Made by a program: the position numbers and the translations under genes. From a virus, in the IMG/VR virus record IMGVR_UViG_3300045974_000429, positions 1 to 64,000 of that record: DNA of 64,000 nt; one strand, 5' to 3'. Of the stretch, positions 56,743 through 64,000 are shown piece by piece. The stretch's first letter is position 1; every line of letters starts with the position of its first letter. The notes beneath the pieces were generated by a model, which was not told the origin of the DNA, ran no database searches, and saw only the letters and a list, made by a program, of their open reading frames with translations.

Positions 56743-57230
56743 GGGCCACCAGCCAGTAGGCGGTTGATCTCGCGGAGCACCTCTTCCTCCACGACGGCCG
56801 TCAGCGGGCCGACCATGTTGCCGAGGACGTGCTTGGCCGGAATGCCGCGCTTCCCGATGGCGCGCGCGATGAGGAATCCGATGCCGGCGGCCTGCTTCTT
56901 CGGGACGTGGAGCTTGCGCTGCGCCCAGCGGGCGATGACGGCTGACGGGGGCTGGCGCGCGCCGGGGCGGCGTCCTTCCTCGATGACGGGCGCGTGCGGG
57001 GCGTCGTTGAACACGCGCGCACCCTTCGCGGTGGGCTCCGCCTTCCAGCGCATCCGGTAGGTGCCGCGGTCGAATATTTTCAGCTCCGCGGTCTTGTTCT
57101 GCATGACGACGCGGCAGCGCATCGCGCCGGAGATCATGCCGCGCTTCAGGGCCACGGGAGCCTTCTTCCCGAGCTGCCGGAGGAGGCCGGGCAGCTTGCC
57201 GGGCAATATCTTGGCGCCGAAGATGGCCAT
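56739..57230 (-). CDS. HK97-gp10-like neck/tail completion protein
   Basis: 163 aa. Basic N-terminus LPGKLPGLLRQLGKKAPVAL, then RVVMQNKTAELKIFDRGTYR, APVIEEGRRPGARQPPSAVI and a C-terminal helix pair with PKKQAAGIGFLIARAIGKRG. The EEGRRP loop and phage order suit gp10-like proteins at the head-tail joint. Coupled at both ends by ATGA. Confidence 0.75.
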   Translation of the reverse strand: MAIFGAKILPGKLPGLLRQLGKKAPVALKRGMISGAMRCRVVMQNKTAELKIFDRGTYRMRWKAEPTAKGARVFNDAPHAPVIEEGRRPGARQPPSAVIARWAQRKLHVPKKQAAGIGFLIARAIGKRGIPAKHVLGNMVGPLTAVVEEEVLREINRLLAGGP

Positions 57231-57760
57231 CAGCGCCGCACGTCCCCGCCGCGCTGGCGCTCTGCGTTCTGCTTGCGGAGCTGCACCTGCCACTGGAGCC
57301 CGCCGGCGTTGTAGTAGGGCGCGGAGGTCGGGAAGAACCGCCGCCGCTCGCCCGGAGAGCCGTCGCGCCGCGGGAAGTGGATCTCGTAGAAGAACTGCTC
57401 ATCGGCGTCGATGGCCGTGCCGTCAGGGGCGATGCCGCGAAGCTGCTCCTCGGTCATGGTGCCGCTGATCTTGGACAGCAATATCTCGCCCTGCTCCGCG
57501 AGGCCCGCCGGAGAGGCGATGGCAGCTACGCCGGTCATGTCCGCGATGGCCGGAGTCGGACGCAGGAGCGTCTCCTCCACCACGACCTCCTCGCCGACGC
57601 CGCGCCGCCCACCCGTCCAGCGCGTGCGGACGAGCGAGACGGTGTAGGGCCGGAGCCCGAATTCCGTCAGGAGCGCCCGCAGCCTGTCCGCGACGGGAAC
57701 GAGCCGCTGCCCCAGGCTGCGCCGCATATCCGGCGGGGATAGCGGGTCGTAGCGAGGCAC
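57230..57760 (-). CDS. connector/neck protein
   Basis: 176 aa. LGQRLVPVADRLRALLTEFG, YTVSLVRTRWTGGRRGVGEE, VLLRPTP-like TLLRPTPAIADM and FYEIHFPRRDGSPGERRRFF. Similar to proteins between capsid and tail completion genes in many phages; function as connector is inferred from order. Confidence 0.7.
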   Translation of the reverse strand: MPRYDPLSPPDMRRSLGQRLVPVADRLRALLTEFGLRPYTVSLVRTRWTGGRRGVGEEVVVEETLLRPTPAIADMTGVAAIASPAGLAEQGEILLSKISGTMTEEQLRGIAPDGTAIDADEQFFYEIHFPRRDGSPGERRRFFPTSAPYYNAGGLQWQVQLRKQNAERQRGGDVRR

Positions 57761-57764
57761 GCGC

Positions 57765-58181
57765 CTAGTTCCTCTTGATCATGGAAACGCCGCTGCCTCG
57801 GGAGTCCCCGGAGCCGCCGCGCAGCTTGTTGGAGAACCCGTAGAACGGGACGCCGAACACGTCCGCGAGCCGGGAGGCCCAGCGGCGATATTCCTCCTCC
57901 AGCCGCTGCGTGGCATCTTCCCGAAGCGACAGCTCCTCCAGCTTTTCGGCGATGAGGTAGCTGCGCGCCTCGGACATCGCGGCCTCGCAGGCGTCCAACT
58001 CTCCCAAGATGCGCTGGACGCGCGGGACCGCGATCTCCATGAGCTGGTTCATCGCCGTCTCCAGCAGGTAGCTGGTGGCGAGCGGGCGCGGGATGCCGAA
58101 TTGAACCGACGCGAGAGCGGACACCGCCGGGTAGCCCAGCGCGTATCGGCATTTTTCGCGTTCCGTGTCAGTCAACGGCAT
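57765..58181 (-). CDS. head-tail connector-like protein
   Basis: 138 aa, helical: CRYALGYPAVSALASVQFGI, LLETAMNQLMEIAVPRVQRI, LEEEYRRWASRLADVFGVPF. The all-helical composition and order resemble head-tail adaptor proteins (gp6-type). ATG start. Ends MIKRN. Confidence 0.7.
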   Translation of the reverse strand: MPLTDTEREKCRYALGYPAVSALASVQFGIPRPLATSYLLETAMNQLMEIAVPRVQRILGELDACEAAMSEARSYLIAEKLEELSLREDATQRLEEEYRRWASRLADVFGVPFYGFSNKLRGGSGDSRGSGVSMIKRN

Positions 58182-58213
58182 GGGTCACCCATTCGCCATT
58201 CGCGAACCGCGAA

Positions 58214-58498
58214 CTACTCGAACTCTTCCGGCGGATCGACCGGCAGCAGGTTGAGCCCCGCCTTGCGGAGATCGTGGATGCCGCGGTGCGAGTAGTGCGC
58301 CGCGTCGAGAACCTGTCCCTCGTGGAACTGGATGACGACACCGCCCACGCTCACCTTCTTGCTGGTGCCCACCTTCCAGTGGCGGTGCGGGGGCGGAGCC
58401 GCGGGAGCCGGGGCGGCCTTGGCGGCGGGCGCGGCCTTGGCGGCCGGCTTCTTCGGGTCGAACGGAGAGGGCTGGATCGCGTCCACGGGGTCGGGCAT
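58214..58498 (-). CDS. small head protein
   Basis: 94 aa. Ala/Pro/Lys-rich N-terminal half (KKPAAKAAPAAKAAPAPAAP), then a folded half VSVGGVVIQFHEGQVLDAAH, YSHRGIHDLRKAGLNLLPVD. ATG at 58498 after CAGGAG. Located right after the capsid gene and its terminator. Function unknown. Confidence 0.7.
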   Translation of the reverse strand: MPDPVDAIQPSPFDPKKPAAKAAPAAKAAPAPAAPPPHRHWKVGTSKKVSVGGVVIQFHEGQVLDAAHYSHRGIHDLRKAGLNLLPVDPPEEFE

Positions 58499-58573
58499 CG
58501 TGTGTCTCCTGGCGAGAGGATGAAGTTTCATCCTGCTCCGCCGGCGTCCGAGCGTCAAGGACCAGAAAGTCAC

Positions 58574-58603
58574 GAGGCCGGGAGGCTTTCGCCCGCCGGC
58601 CTC
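58574..58603 (-). terminator. terminator hairpin behind the major capsid gene
   Basis: GAGGCCGG ... CCGGCCTC, eight base pairs with a 14-nt loop, 46 nt after the capsid stop. It is followed by GTGACTTTCTGG. Would lower connector expression relative to capsid. Confidence 0.6.
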
Positions 58604-58649
58604 GCTTCCCTTCAGCCCTCGCCGGCCTCAGACCGAGAGGTGCAATTGG

Positions 58650-60068
58650 CTAGGTGTGTTCGACGCAAACCGCGCGCTTGTGGCGGGCCGAGTCGCCGGT
58701 GGTCGCGTCCGTGCGGAAGGTCCAGCTGCCCATCCAGAGCCACGTCGAGGACACCACGTCCTGGGTGCGGTTCTGCGGGGCGCGGAGGATCAGCTTCACG
58801 CCGTCCGAGTTGATCTCGATGCCGTTGTTCGAGATGTCGAAGTCGCCGACCTTCCCGTTCAGGCCCGCCATCGTGATCATCTCGTCCTGGTTCTGGCCGA
58901 ACTCCTGGAGGCCCCCCTGGCCGAGGAAGATCGGGCGGTGGACCACGAGGCCCGAGGTCGCGCCGTTCGTGTACAGCTCGCCCGCGAACGGGTCCGCCGG
59001 CGTGTAGGTGATGCCGTCCGACGCCACCGTGAGGACGGTGGAGGGGAGCGGGTTCTCGGTGTCGGTGAAGAATACCGTGCCCTGCATCGTCCCGAGCGCC
59101 AACTCCTTGTAGAGAACGTAGTCCGGGATGGACGCGTTGAGCCGCTGGAACTCCTGGTCGGCGTACAGCTGCGTCTCCGAGGTCGGGTCCAGGTGGCAGT
59201 GGTAGTAGCCCGAGCCCGAGAACGTGGGGACGTTCATCGTGCGGAGCCGAGCCACCGCGGCGCGGATGAGGCTGGGCGTGAAGATGGAGGCCGAGCCCAG
59301 CGCGTCGAGGGTGTTGCCGGCGGCCGCCCGGACGATGGCCGAGCGGTCGGACGCGATGACGTAGGACCGCGAGGCAAACGTCACCGCGGAGTCCACCGTC
59401 AGGGTGCCGGGACCGGTTTCGTCGCCGGGGTTGTCCGCGACGAAGCCGGTCACGTTCACGCTCTGCGGCGTGCCCGTGTTGTCGATGACGACCGCCAGCG
59501 GGTTCGTGGTGCTGACCGGGTTGAACGCCACGGCGGAGCCGCCGGACGCCGCGAGGTCGGGCCGGCGAGCGCGGGTGAAGCCGTTCAGGCTCTTGACCGG
59601 AACCGAGGTCACGCCCGAGCCCGAGGAGCCCGTCTTGACCACCGTCCAGCCGGAGAGGGCGGCGTTGTACGCCTGATCGCGGGCGCCGGTGTTCAGCGAG
59701 AGCGCCGCCTGGAGGCCGAGCTGCTTGGTGTTCTCGAGGAAGAGCTTCACGATGGACGCGATGTCGGTCGGCATGTCCGTGTCGATGGTGCCGGCGTACT
59801 TCTGGATCTGCGTGGACCACTGCTCGACCGGGTAGGTCTGCGGCAGCGGGTCCGTGCCGGGAACCAGCGGCGCGACGTTGCGCGGGAGCAGGCCCTTGCC
59901 GGTGAAGTACAGCGTGTCGCCGACGTGGGTGGGGAACTCGGCCGGGATGGCCTCCCCGCGGTAGAGGAGACGCGGGAACAGCGCGTCCTTGAACTCGCGG
60001 GTGAGAAGGCCGCTCTGGACGACGGCGCGGACCGCCGGGGTCTGCACAATACTGCTGAAGGAAGGCAA
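58650..60068 (-). CDS. major capsid protein
   Basis: 472 aa. MPSFSSIVQTPAVRAVVQSG, LLTREFKDALFPRLLYRGEA, TDMPTDIASIVKLFLENTKQ and GYYHCHLDPTSETQLYADQE: a HK97-fold capsid protein by size, order after scaffold and segment types. TTG start at 60068, set by AAAGGAT 6 nt upstream. Highly expressed genes rarely use TTG, and the sheath gene does the same. Confidence 0.82.
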   Translation of the reverse strand: MPSFSSIVQTPAVRAVVQSGLLTREFKDALFPRLLYRGEAIPAEFPTHVGDTLYFTGKGLLPRNVAPLVPGTDPLPQTYPVEQWSTQIQKYAGTIDTDMPTDIASIVKLFLENTKQLGLQAALSLNTGARDQAYNAALSGWTVVKTGSSGSGVTSVPVKSLNGFTRARRPDLAASGGSAVAFNPVSTTNPLAVVIDNTGTPQSVNVTGFVADNPGDETGPGTLTVDSAVTFASRSYVIASDRSAIVRAAAGNTLDALGSASIFTPSLIRAAVARLRTMNVPTFSGSGYYHCHLDPTSETQLYADQEFQRLNASIPDYVLYKELALGTMQGTVFFTDTENPLPSTVLTVASDGITYTPADPFAGELYTNGATSGLVVHRPIFLGQGGLQEFGQNQDEMITMAGLNGKVGDFDISNNGIEINSDGVKLILRAPQNRTQDVVSSTWLWMGSWTFRTDATTGDSARHKRAVCVEHT

Positions 60069-60083
60069 GGGAATATCCTTTCG

Positions 60084-60749
60084 TTAGGCCGCGCCGCGGC
60101 CGCAGGTTGAAACTACGTGAAGAAGCCGATCCACGTCAACCCCGCGCTTCGCGCCCCACGTTCGCGCATCTCGCGCGTGCTTGGATGCGTTGCAGGGATT
60201 GCACGCCGGCAAGAGGTTGCCGATCTCGTGCTTCCCGCCATTGGAAATTGGCTGGACGTGGTCGAGCGTCTTAGCTGGTGCGGCCTTGCAATAGGCGCAG
60301 AGGCCGTCGAATGCGGCAAACAAGGCGTCGAGGTAAGATTGCGGGACCTCGATCTCGCGCAGCGCGGCATTGCGGCGCCGCATCTTGGCGGCGTGCTTGT
60401 CCTTGACCGCCGCGCGCCCTCGATAGAGCGCGCGCCAAGCGTGAAGCGCGGCAGCGTGAGACTTCTGGTACTTGGCTACCTTCGCGCAGCGAGCCGCAGC
60501 GTTTCGATGATAGGCGGCGCGGGCGTAGGCCCGGACCTTCTCCGGGTTCTTTGCCTGCCAGCGCCGAGAGGCCGCATTACAAGCTTCCGGCTTTTCCGAC
60601 CGGCGCAGTGCTGACGCAACAACGTCGCACGCCTTGCAGCGCGCCCGAGGCTTCCCGATGCGCCCGCGGCTCTGGTGGAGCGAATACTCGGAACGCGCCT
60701 TCGCGGCGCCGCACCCGGTACACGTTCGCATGTCGGGTGCGGCGTCCAT
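60084..60749 (-). CDS. HNH homing-type endonuclease
   Basis: 221 aa. N-terminal CTGCGAAKARSEYSLHQSRG, then RARCKACDVV (zinc ribbon), a long basic helical middle (about 45-130), and a C-terminal HNH: CAYCKAAPAKTLDHVQPISN, then NLLPACNPCNASK (DH, N, and Cys pairs). Freestanding HNH genes between capsid and scaffold genes are typical mobile insertions. ATG after AGGAG, 12 nt behind the scaffold stop. Confidence 0.88.
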   Translation of the reverse strand: MDAAPDMRTCTGCGAAKARSEYSLHQSRGRIGKPRARCKACDVVASALRRSEKPEACNAASRRWQAKNPEKVRAYARAAYHRNAAARCAKVAKYQKSHAAALHAWRALYRGRAAVKDKHAAKMRRRNAALREIEVPQSYLDALFAAFDGLCAYCKAAPAKTLDHVQPISNGGKHEIGNLLPACNPCNASKHARDARTWGAKRGVDVDRLLHVVSTCGRGAA

Positions 60750-60760
60750 CGCAGCGGCTC

Positions 60761-61696
60761 CTAGTTCTTGGGAAGCACCGGGCCACCCTGGCCGGCGCTC
60801 CGCAGGATCTCCTGGAGCGCGGCGTGCTTCTCGCGCTCGCTCATCATGTACTTGCCCGTCTTCGGATCCACGGTCAGCGCGTTCCGCGCCGCCGGATCCT
60901 TGCCCGCGCCGGGCTGCTGGTCGGGCGGGAGCGCGGAGGCCGTGCCCGCGCGGCCAGCCGGAGTGGATTCCTGGCCGCCGGTCGTGTCCACCGCGGCGAT
61001 CCGCTCGCCGAACAGGTAGGGGCGGTCGATCCGCAGCTTGGCGAGCCACGCATTCTCGTCGAACGCCTCCGCCTGCTCCGGGGTCATCCCGGCCGTCTCG
61101 CGCTCCAGGAGGCTGACCGCGTAGTCCAGGTCGCGGACGCCGCCGTTCACGAACACGCGCTCGATCTGGGCGCGAGCCTCGCGAGCCGCGATCTGCGCCT
61201 CGAACTCCCTGGCGCGCCGCTCGGCCTTCTGCCGCATCTTGCGTTCCTCCTCGACCTGCCGCGACAGCTCCCGGTCCTTCCGGGTCAGCGGCTTGGTGGG
61301 GTCGGTCGCGGGAGTCGCGGGCTCGGTCGCGGCGTCAGCCCCGGCCTTCTTCGCGGCGGCAGGAGCCTTCTCCAACCACTCCTCGTAAGTCTTGTAGCCC
61401 TTCGCCTGTGCCTTCTTGTTCAGCTCGCTCACGAACTCGTCGCGGCCGCGCCGGCGCTCCGCTTCCTTGAGCGCCTTCATCGCGCCGTTCGGGATGTAGT
61501 GGCCCGCCTTGGTCAGGTCGGGCGCCGGGTCGGTGCGGGACTGGGCTGCCGCCGAGGCCGCGTCTGCTGCGGGCTCCGCGGGCTTGGCCGCGGGAGCCGC
61601 CTGGGGCGCCGCGGGCTGGGATTGCTGCGATGTCGGGGCGGCTCCGCCGCTTCCTGCCTCCACTTCGGGGGACATCTGGATCTGGTTCTTGAGCAC
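60761..61696 (-). CDS. scaffold protein
   Basis: 311 aa. Ala/Pro/Gln-rich N-terminus, then charged coiled coil about 135-200 (RQVEEERKMRQKAERRAREF) and a basic/flexible C-terminus with MMSEREKHAALQEILRSAGQ. Typical for capsid scaffolds, which are encoded just before the capsid gene; here the HNH gene intervenes. GTG start. Confidence 0.78.
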   Translation of the reverse strand: MLKNQIQMSPEVEAGSGGAAPTSQQSQPAAPQAAPAAKPAEPAADAASAAAQSRTDPAPDLTKAGHYIPNGAMKALKEAERRRGRDEFVSELNKKAQAKGYKTYEEWLEKAPAAAKKAGADAATEPATPATDPTKPLTRKDRELSRQVEEERKMRQKAERRAREFEAQIAAREARAQIERVFVNGGVRDLDYAVSLLERETAGMTPEQAEAFDENAWLAKLRIDRPYLFGERIAAVDTTGGQESTPAGRAGTASALPPDQQPGAGKDPAARNALTVDPKTGKYMMSEREKHAALQEILRSAGQGGPVLPKN

Positions 61697-61801
61697 GGGT
61701 TCCTCGCTGTGGCCCTTGGATCGATTCCGGCCGTTTCACCGCCGCCGTCGCGTGGTGATCTTCCGGGTTTCGCTTGGGGTCCGTGGTTGGGTGATTCGGC
61801 G

Positions 61802-61821
61802 GGGCGCCAATTTCGGCGCCC
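61802..61821 (-). terminator. hairpin in the gap before the scaffold gene
   Basis: GGGCGCC-GAAATT-GGCGCCC, seven base pairs extended by further GC pairs, 27 nt after the stop at 61848. No T-run. The rest of the 151-nt gap (61697-61847) shows nothing else clear. Confidence 0.45.
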
Positions 61822-61847
61822 GCCTACGGTTGAACGGCGTGAGAAGA

Positions 61848-62363
61848 CTACTCCGCGCCCATGCCGTCCTGGGTGCCCGCGAAAAGCTGGGTATCGATGT
61901 CGATGCCCTTCCAGACGCCGCCGGAAAGGTAGCTGCCCGGCTTGGCGAAGTACTCGATCACGAAGCCGGTGACCGCCGCCTGGAAGGTCAGGGTCTTGTC
62001 GTCGGTGCCGAGGAGGACGCCGTGCGCCGTGCCCGCGCCGATGGCGGTCGCGGTGCCGCCCGCGTCGATGATGATCGCCGGGCCGGCAGCCAGGGTGCCG
62101 GCGGTGACGCGGAGCGAGCGGACGAGGCCGATGGGCGGGAGGATGCCGCTGGCGCGCACGCCGGCCGGGCCTTCGTTGATCGTGATCTTGGCCGCCGGAA
62201 TCGCCGTGATGTCCGGGGTCGCCGAGGAAGTCGCCGCGGCGATGGTGGCGCGGATCTTCCGCATCGACGTGCCGATGTCGAGTTGGTTGATCGCGTTGTC
62301 GATGCGCGACGGATGCGCGTCGTCGAGCGCCTGACGGAGGGTGTATGCGGCGGACGTGGTCAT
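61848..62363 (-). CDS. head structural protein (decoration-like)
   Basis: 171 aa. ALDDAHPSRIDNAINQLDIG, then beta-rich VRSLRVTAGTLAAGPAIIID, GGTATAIGAGTAHGVLLGTD and FVIEYFAKPGSYLSGGVWKG. Suits a decoration or virion surface protein near the capsid genes. Not matched to a family. Confidence 0.68.
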   Translation of the reverse strand: MTTSAAYTLRQALDDAHPSRIDNAINQLDIGTSMRKIRATIAAATSSATPDITAIPAAKITINEGPAGVRASGILPPIGLVRSLRVTAGTLAAGPAIIIDAGGTATAIGAGTAHGVLLGTDDKTLTFQAAVTGFVIEYFAKPGSYLSGGVWKGIDIDTQLFAGTQDGMGAE

Positions 62364-62390
62364 TTCGTGCTCCTTGCAGAAATTGCCGGG

Positions 62391-62795
62391 CTAGATTTGC
62401 CCGAGGAAGAGGTGAACGAACGTGTCATTTCCGGGCGTGCGGGTCAACGTCAGGGCCGTGATCGGGCTGACCGTGGTCGTGTGCAGCACGAACAGCGGGT
62501 CTACCGGGACGATTTGAGAAGCCCCGTCCGCCGTCGTGATGGCCGCCTTCACGCGCGGGCCGACCACCTTGATGACCACCACGTTCGCCAGCGGCGCGGA
62601 CGGGTTGGTCGAGGTCGGGCCGGGAAGCTGGACGGTGGCGGCCGCGTCCGAGATCAACTCGACCACCTGGGACGACTTGACCGAGAGCGTCAGAGCCTCA
62701 TTCAGCGGAACGTCGAGCGCGGCGATGCCCGACGAGAAGCCGCCCGAGATCGGGGCGACCGTGGCGTCTGCGATGAACGTGTAGGCGTCGGCCAC
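62391..62795 (-). CDS. head structural protein, beta-rich
   Basis: 134 aa. ALDVPLNEALTLSVKSSQVV, ANVVVIKVVGPRVKAAITTA and TALTLTRTPGNDTFVHLFLG: all-beta virion protein. GTG start. Function by position only. Confidence 0.65.
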   Translation of the reverse strand: MADAYTFIADATVAPISGGFSSGIAALDVPLNEALTLSVKSSQVVELISDAAATVQLPGPTSTNPSAPLANVVVIKVVGPRVKAAITTADGASQIVPVDPLFVLHTTTVSPITALTLTRTPGNDTFVHLFLGQI

Positions 62796-62820
62796 GGGTG
62801 CTCCAGGTCAGGGAGAGGAA

Positions 62821-63012
62821 CTACTCGCCCTGCCCGTTGCCGCGCAGGTTCTTGAAGGGCGTCTTCGGCTCGGCCAGCGTGGTCGCGTTGACCGCCGTGT
62901 CCGTGACCGGGATCGGCGTGCCGCGGTAGACGCCGTGCTTCTGGTCGTACGCCTTGGTCGGGTGCTCCGGGTTCTCCCGGGCCAGATCCTCGTTGCTCAC
63001 GCTCTCGGGCAT
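62821..63012 (-). CDS. small protein ending in FKNLRG
   Basis: 63 aa, polar. HGVYRGTPIPVTDTAV, then EPKTPFKNLRGNGQGE. The PFKNLRG end is shared with the next upstream gene (63037-63279), which suggests a short binding peptide for a capsid or assembly partner. Confidence 0.68.
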   Translation of the reverse strand: MPESVSNEDLARENPEHPTKAYDQKHGVYRGTPIPVTDTAVNATTLAEPKTPFKNLRGNGQGE

Positions 63013-63036
63013 CGTCGTTCTCCGTGTTCAGCGCGG

Positions 63037-63279
63037 CTAGCTGCCGCGCAGGTTCTTGAAGGGGTTCTCGGTCGGGCGGTGCAGGGGCGCCGCGTTGGGA
63101 AGATGGCCGGGAGTCGCCTTGTAGGTTCCGCCCGAGACGGCGACCGGCATCGAGCCGCCGCCGATGGCGCCCTCGATGGGCGGGCTCTCGGTGAAGTTGG
63201 CTGGGTCGGTGCCCTTTTCCACGGCGAGGCTGCGGACGGTGCGGTGCGAGACGTTCACGCCCTTGTAGTTCGCGGCCAT
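63037..63279 (-). CDS. small protein ending in PFKNLRGS
   Basis: 80 aa, polar. VNVSHRTVRSLAVEKGTDPA, GGGSMPVAVSGGTYKATPGH and the end RPTENPFKNLRGS. Paralogue of, or shares a terminal motif with, 62821-63012. ATG overlaps the stop of the gene before it (ATGA). Confidence 0.68.
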   Translation of the reverse strand: MAANYKGVNVSHRTVRSLAVEKGTDPANFTESPPIEGAIGGGSMPVAVSGGTYKATPGHLPNAAPLHRPTENPFKNLRGS

Positions 63280-63521
63280 CAGCGGCCCCCCTTCATGTTC
63301 TTGCCGACCTTGATGTCGGCCACGCGACCCATCGAGTCGTAGTTCTGGATCTCTCCGCCGCGGGCGGAGGCATCGGCCGGGCTGGGAACCGAGAAGCGCC
63401 CGTTGCCGGGAAAGTCCCGCTGCGCGTACCGCACGCCGGGCCGGATCTGAGCGACCCGGTCGAACGGGAATCCGCTCGCCAGGGTCGAAACCGGCATCCC
63501 GATGTTCTTGTTCTCTGCCAC
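63279..63521 (-). CDS. small head-region protein
   Basis: 80 aa. NKNIGMPVSTLASGFPFDRV, RPGVRYAQRDFPGNGRFSVP and a basic end VADIKVGKNMKGGR. Not recognised. GTG start; stop overlaps the next ATG. Confidence 0.68.
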   Translation of the reverse strand: MAENKNIGMPVSTLASGFPFDRVAQIRPGVRYAQRDFPGNGRFSVPSPADASARGGEIQNYDSMGRVADIKVGKNMKGGR

Positions 63522-63574
63522 GGCGAACCTCCAGGAAACTTAAACTACAGGCGCGGAGCGCCCGCGGTCAACTA

Positions 63575-64000
63575 CTACGGCCACGCCACAAGCTTGAACT
63601 TCTTGCCGGAGGTCACCGTCACGATGGCGTTGGTGGCGTCGTGGGTGCCCTCCGTGACCGTGAACACGCCGGCGGTGGCCGGGCTAGTATCGGTTGGGAT
63701 GCAGGTCACGCGGGTCGGAATGATACCCATGCCGTGGGCGATGCTCTGCGGCGAGCCCGTGCCTGTCTGCTCGGTGGAGATGAACTCGTCCAGGTTGGAG
63801 CCGCGCGAGCGGGCGGAGGACTGCCCGTCCGGGGCGACCGAGATCGAGATGCCGTCTCCGGGAACCGCGGAGAGCAGCGCGGCGACGTTCGCGACGGTGT
63901 CGTTGATCACCACGCCCGAAGAGTTCTTGACGTTGCCGCCCCCGTAGATGCCTGGAATGGGCAGCGGGCCCCCGGAGTTGTTCCAGACCAGGGTCGCCAT
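63575..64000 (-). CDS. virion protein at the window edge
   Basis: 141 aa. ATLVWNNSGGPLPIPGIYGG, GISISVAPDGQSSARSRGSN and QSIAHGMGIIPTRVTCIPTD: a beta protein of tail-fibre or head-decoration type. The ATG is exactly the last three bases of the window, so the start and any upstream extension cannot be checked. Confidence 0.65.
   Translation of the reverse strand: MATLVWNNSGGPLPIPGIYGGGNVKNSSGVVINDTVANVAALLSAVPGDGISISVAPDGQSSARSRGSNLDEFISTEQTGTGSPQSIAHGMGIIPTRVTCIPTDTSPATAGVFTVTEGTHDATNAIVTVTSGKKFKLVAWP

Noticed and set aside
3081-57075. Scattered AATATT words in an otherwise GC-rich genome
   Set aside because: They occur mostly as Asn-Ile or similar codon pairs in unrelated genes, with no fixed spacing or position; I could not separate this from codon choice.
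1-64000. Temperate prophage
   Set aside because: No integrase, repressor, attachment site or bacterial flanking genes are seen. The rest of the genome is not in view, so this is not final.
1-64000. tRNA or rRNA genes
   Set aside because: No cloverleaf with a TTCRA-type loop and CCA end, nor any rRNA-like stretch, was noticed on either strand by eye.

Overview
The window is one continuous piece of a large, contractile-tailed (myovirus-type) bacteriophage genome with high GC content. The evidence is a complete virion assembly set (terminase, capsid, scaffold, connector proteins, sheath, tube, tail chaperones, tape measure, hub, spike, baseplate wedges, tail spike, lysozyme) next to a phage replication and recombination set. 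No integrase, excisionase, immunity repressor, tRNA or rRNA gene is visible, so a lytic lifestyle is likely. The host cannot be named; strongly G/C-ending codons suggest a GC-rich bacterium. All genes but one lie on the minus strand, so transcription runs from 64000 towards 1. Genes are packed tightly and very often joined by GTGA or ATGA stop/start overlaps. The longest non-coding stretch is about 250 nt, at 26698-26946.

In transcription order, 64000-53000 holds head genes (small head proteins, scaffold, an inserted HNH endonuclease, major capsid protein, connector/neck proteins), then sheath, tube and tail chaperones with a likely programmed -1 frameshift. 52300-37200 holds tape measure, LysM-type tail protein, hub, spike, a gp25-like wedge fused to six beta-repeats, baseplate J, lysozyme, tail spike and two secreted-type small proteins. 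37200-29390 is an early-looking region with four closely similar sigma70-type promoters. It carries the only plus-strand gene (nuclease-like), a MoxR ATPase/VWA-metallopeptidase pair, and a sigma-factor-like protein. The MoxR gene is interrupted by an intein that carries a homing-endonuclease gene in another reading frame.

29390-11100 is the replication/recombination block: ParB-like protein, UvsW-type helicase, a winged-helix replication initiator with iterons inside its gene, DnaB-like helicase, HD hydrolase, primase, a UDG/PolA fusion, ssDNA-binding protein, RecA/UvsX, SbcD and SbcC. 11100-6140 is a 7-deazaguanine DNA-modification cluster (folE, queC, queD, queE, dpdA) with a second transglycosylase-like gene broken at a (TC)8 repeat. 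6100-1 holds six tandem paralogues of a small basic protein, the terminase genes and an adenine methyltransferase.

The most unusual points are: (1) a bipartite element, AAWTTCG-N7-CGCGCAAGGAT, repeated six times with constant spacing; (2) iterons in the initiator gene and a second pair 20 kb away, conserved in different reading frames; (3) a 16-bp perfect RNA stem that would hide the initiator ribosome-binding site; (4) an out-of-frame homing endonuclease inside an intein; (5) a repeat-controlled frameshift in a DNA-modification gene; (6) the array of six paralogues. Functional names rest on motifs read by eye; no database search was possible.
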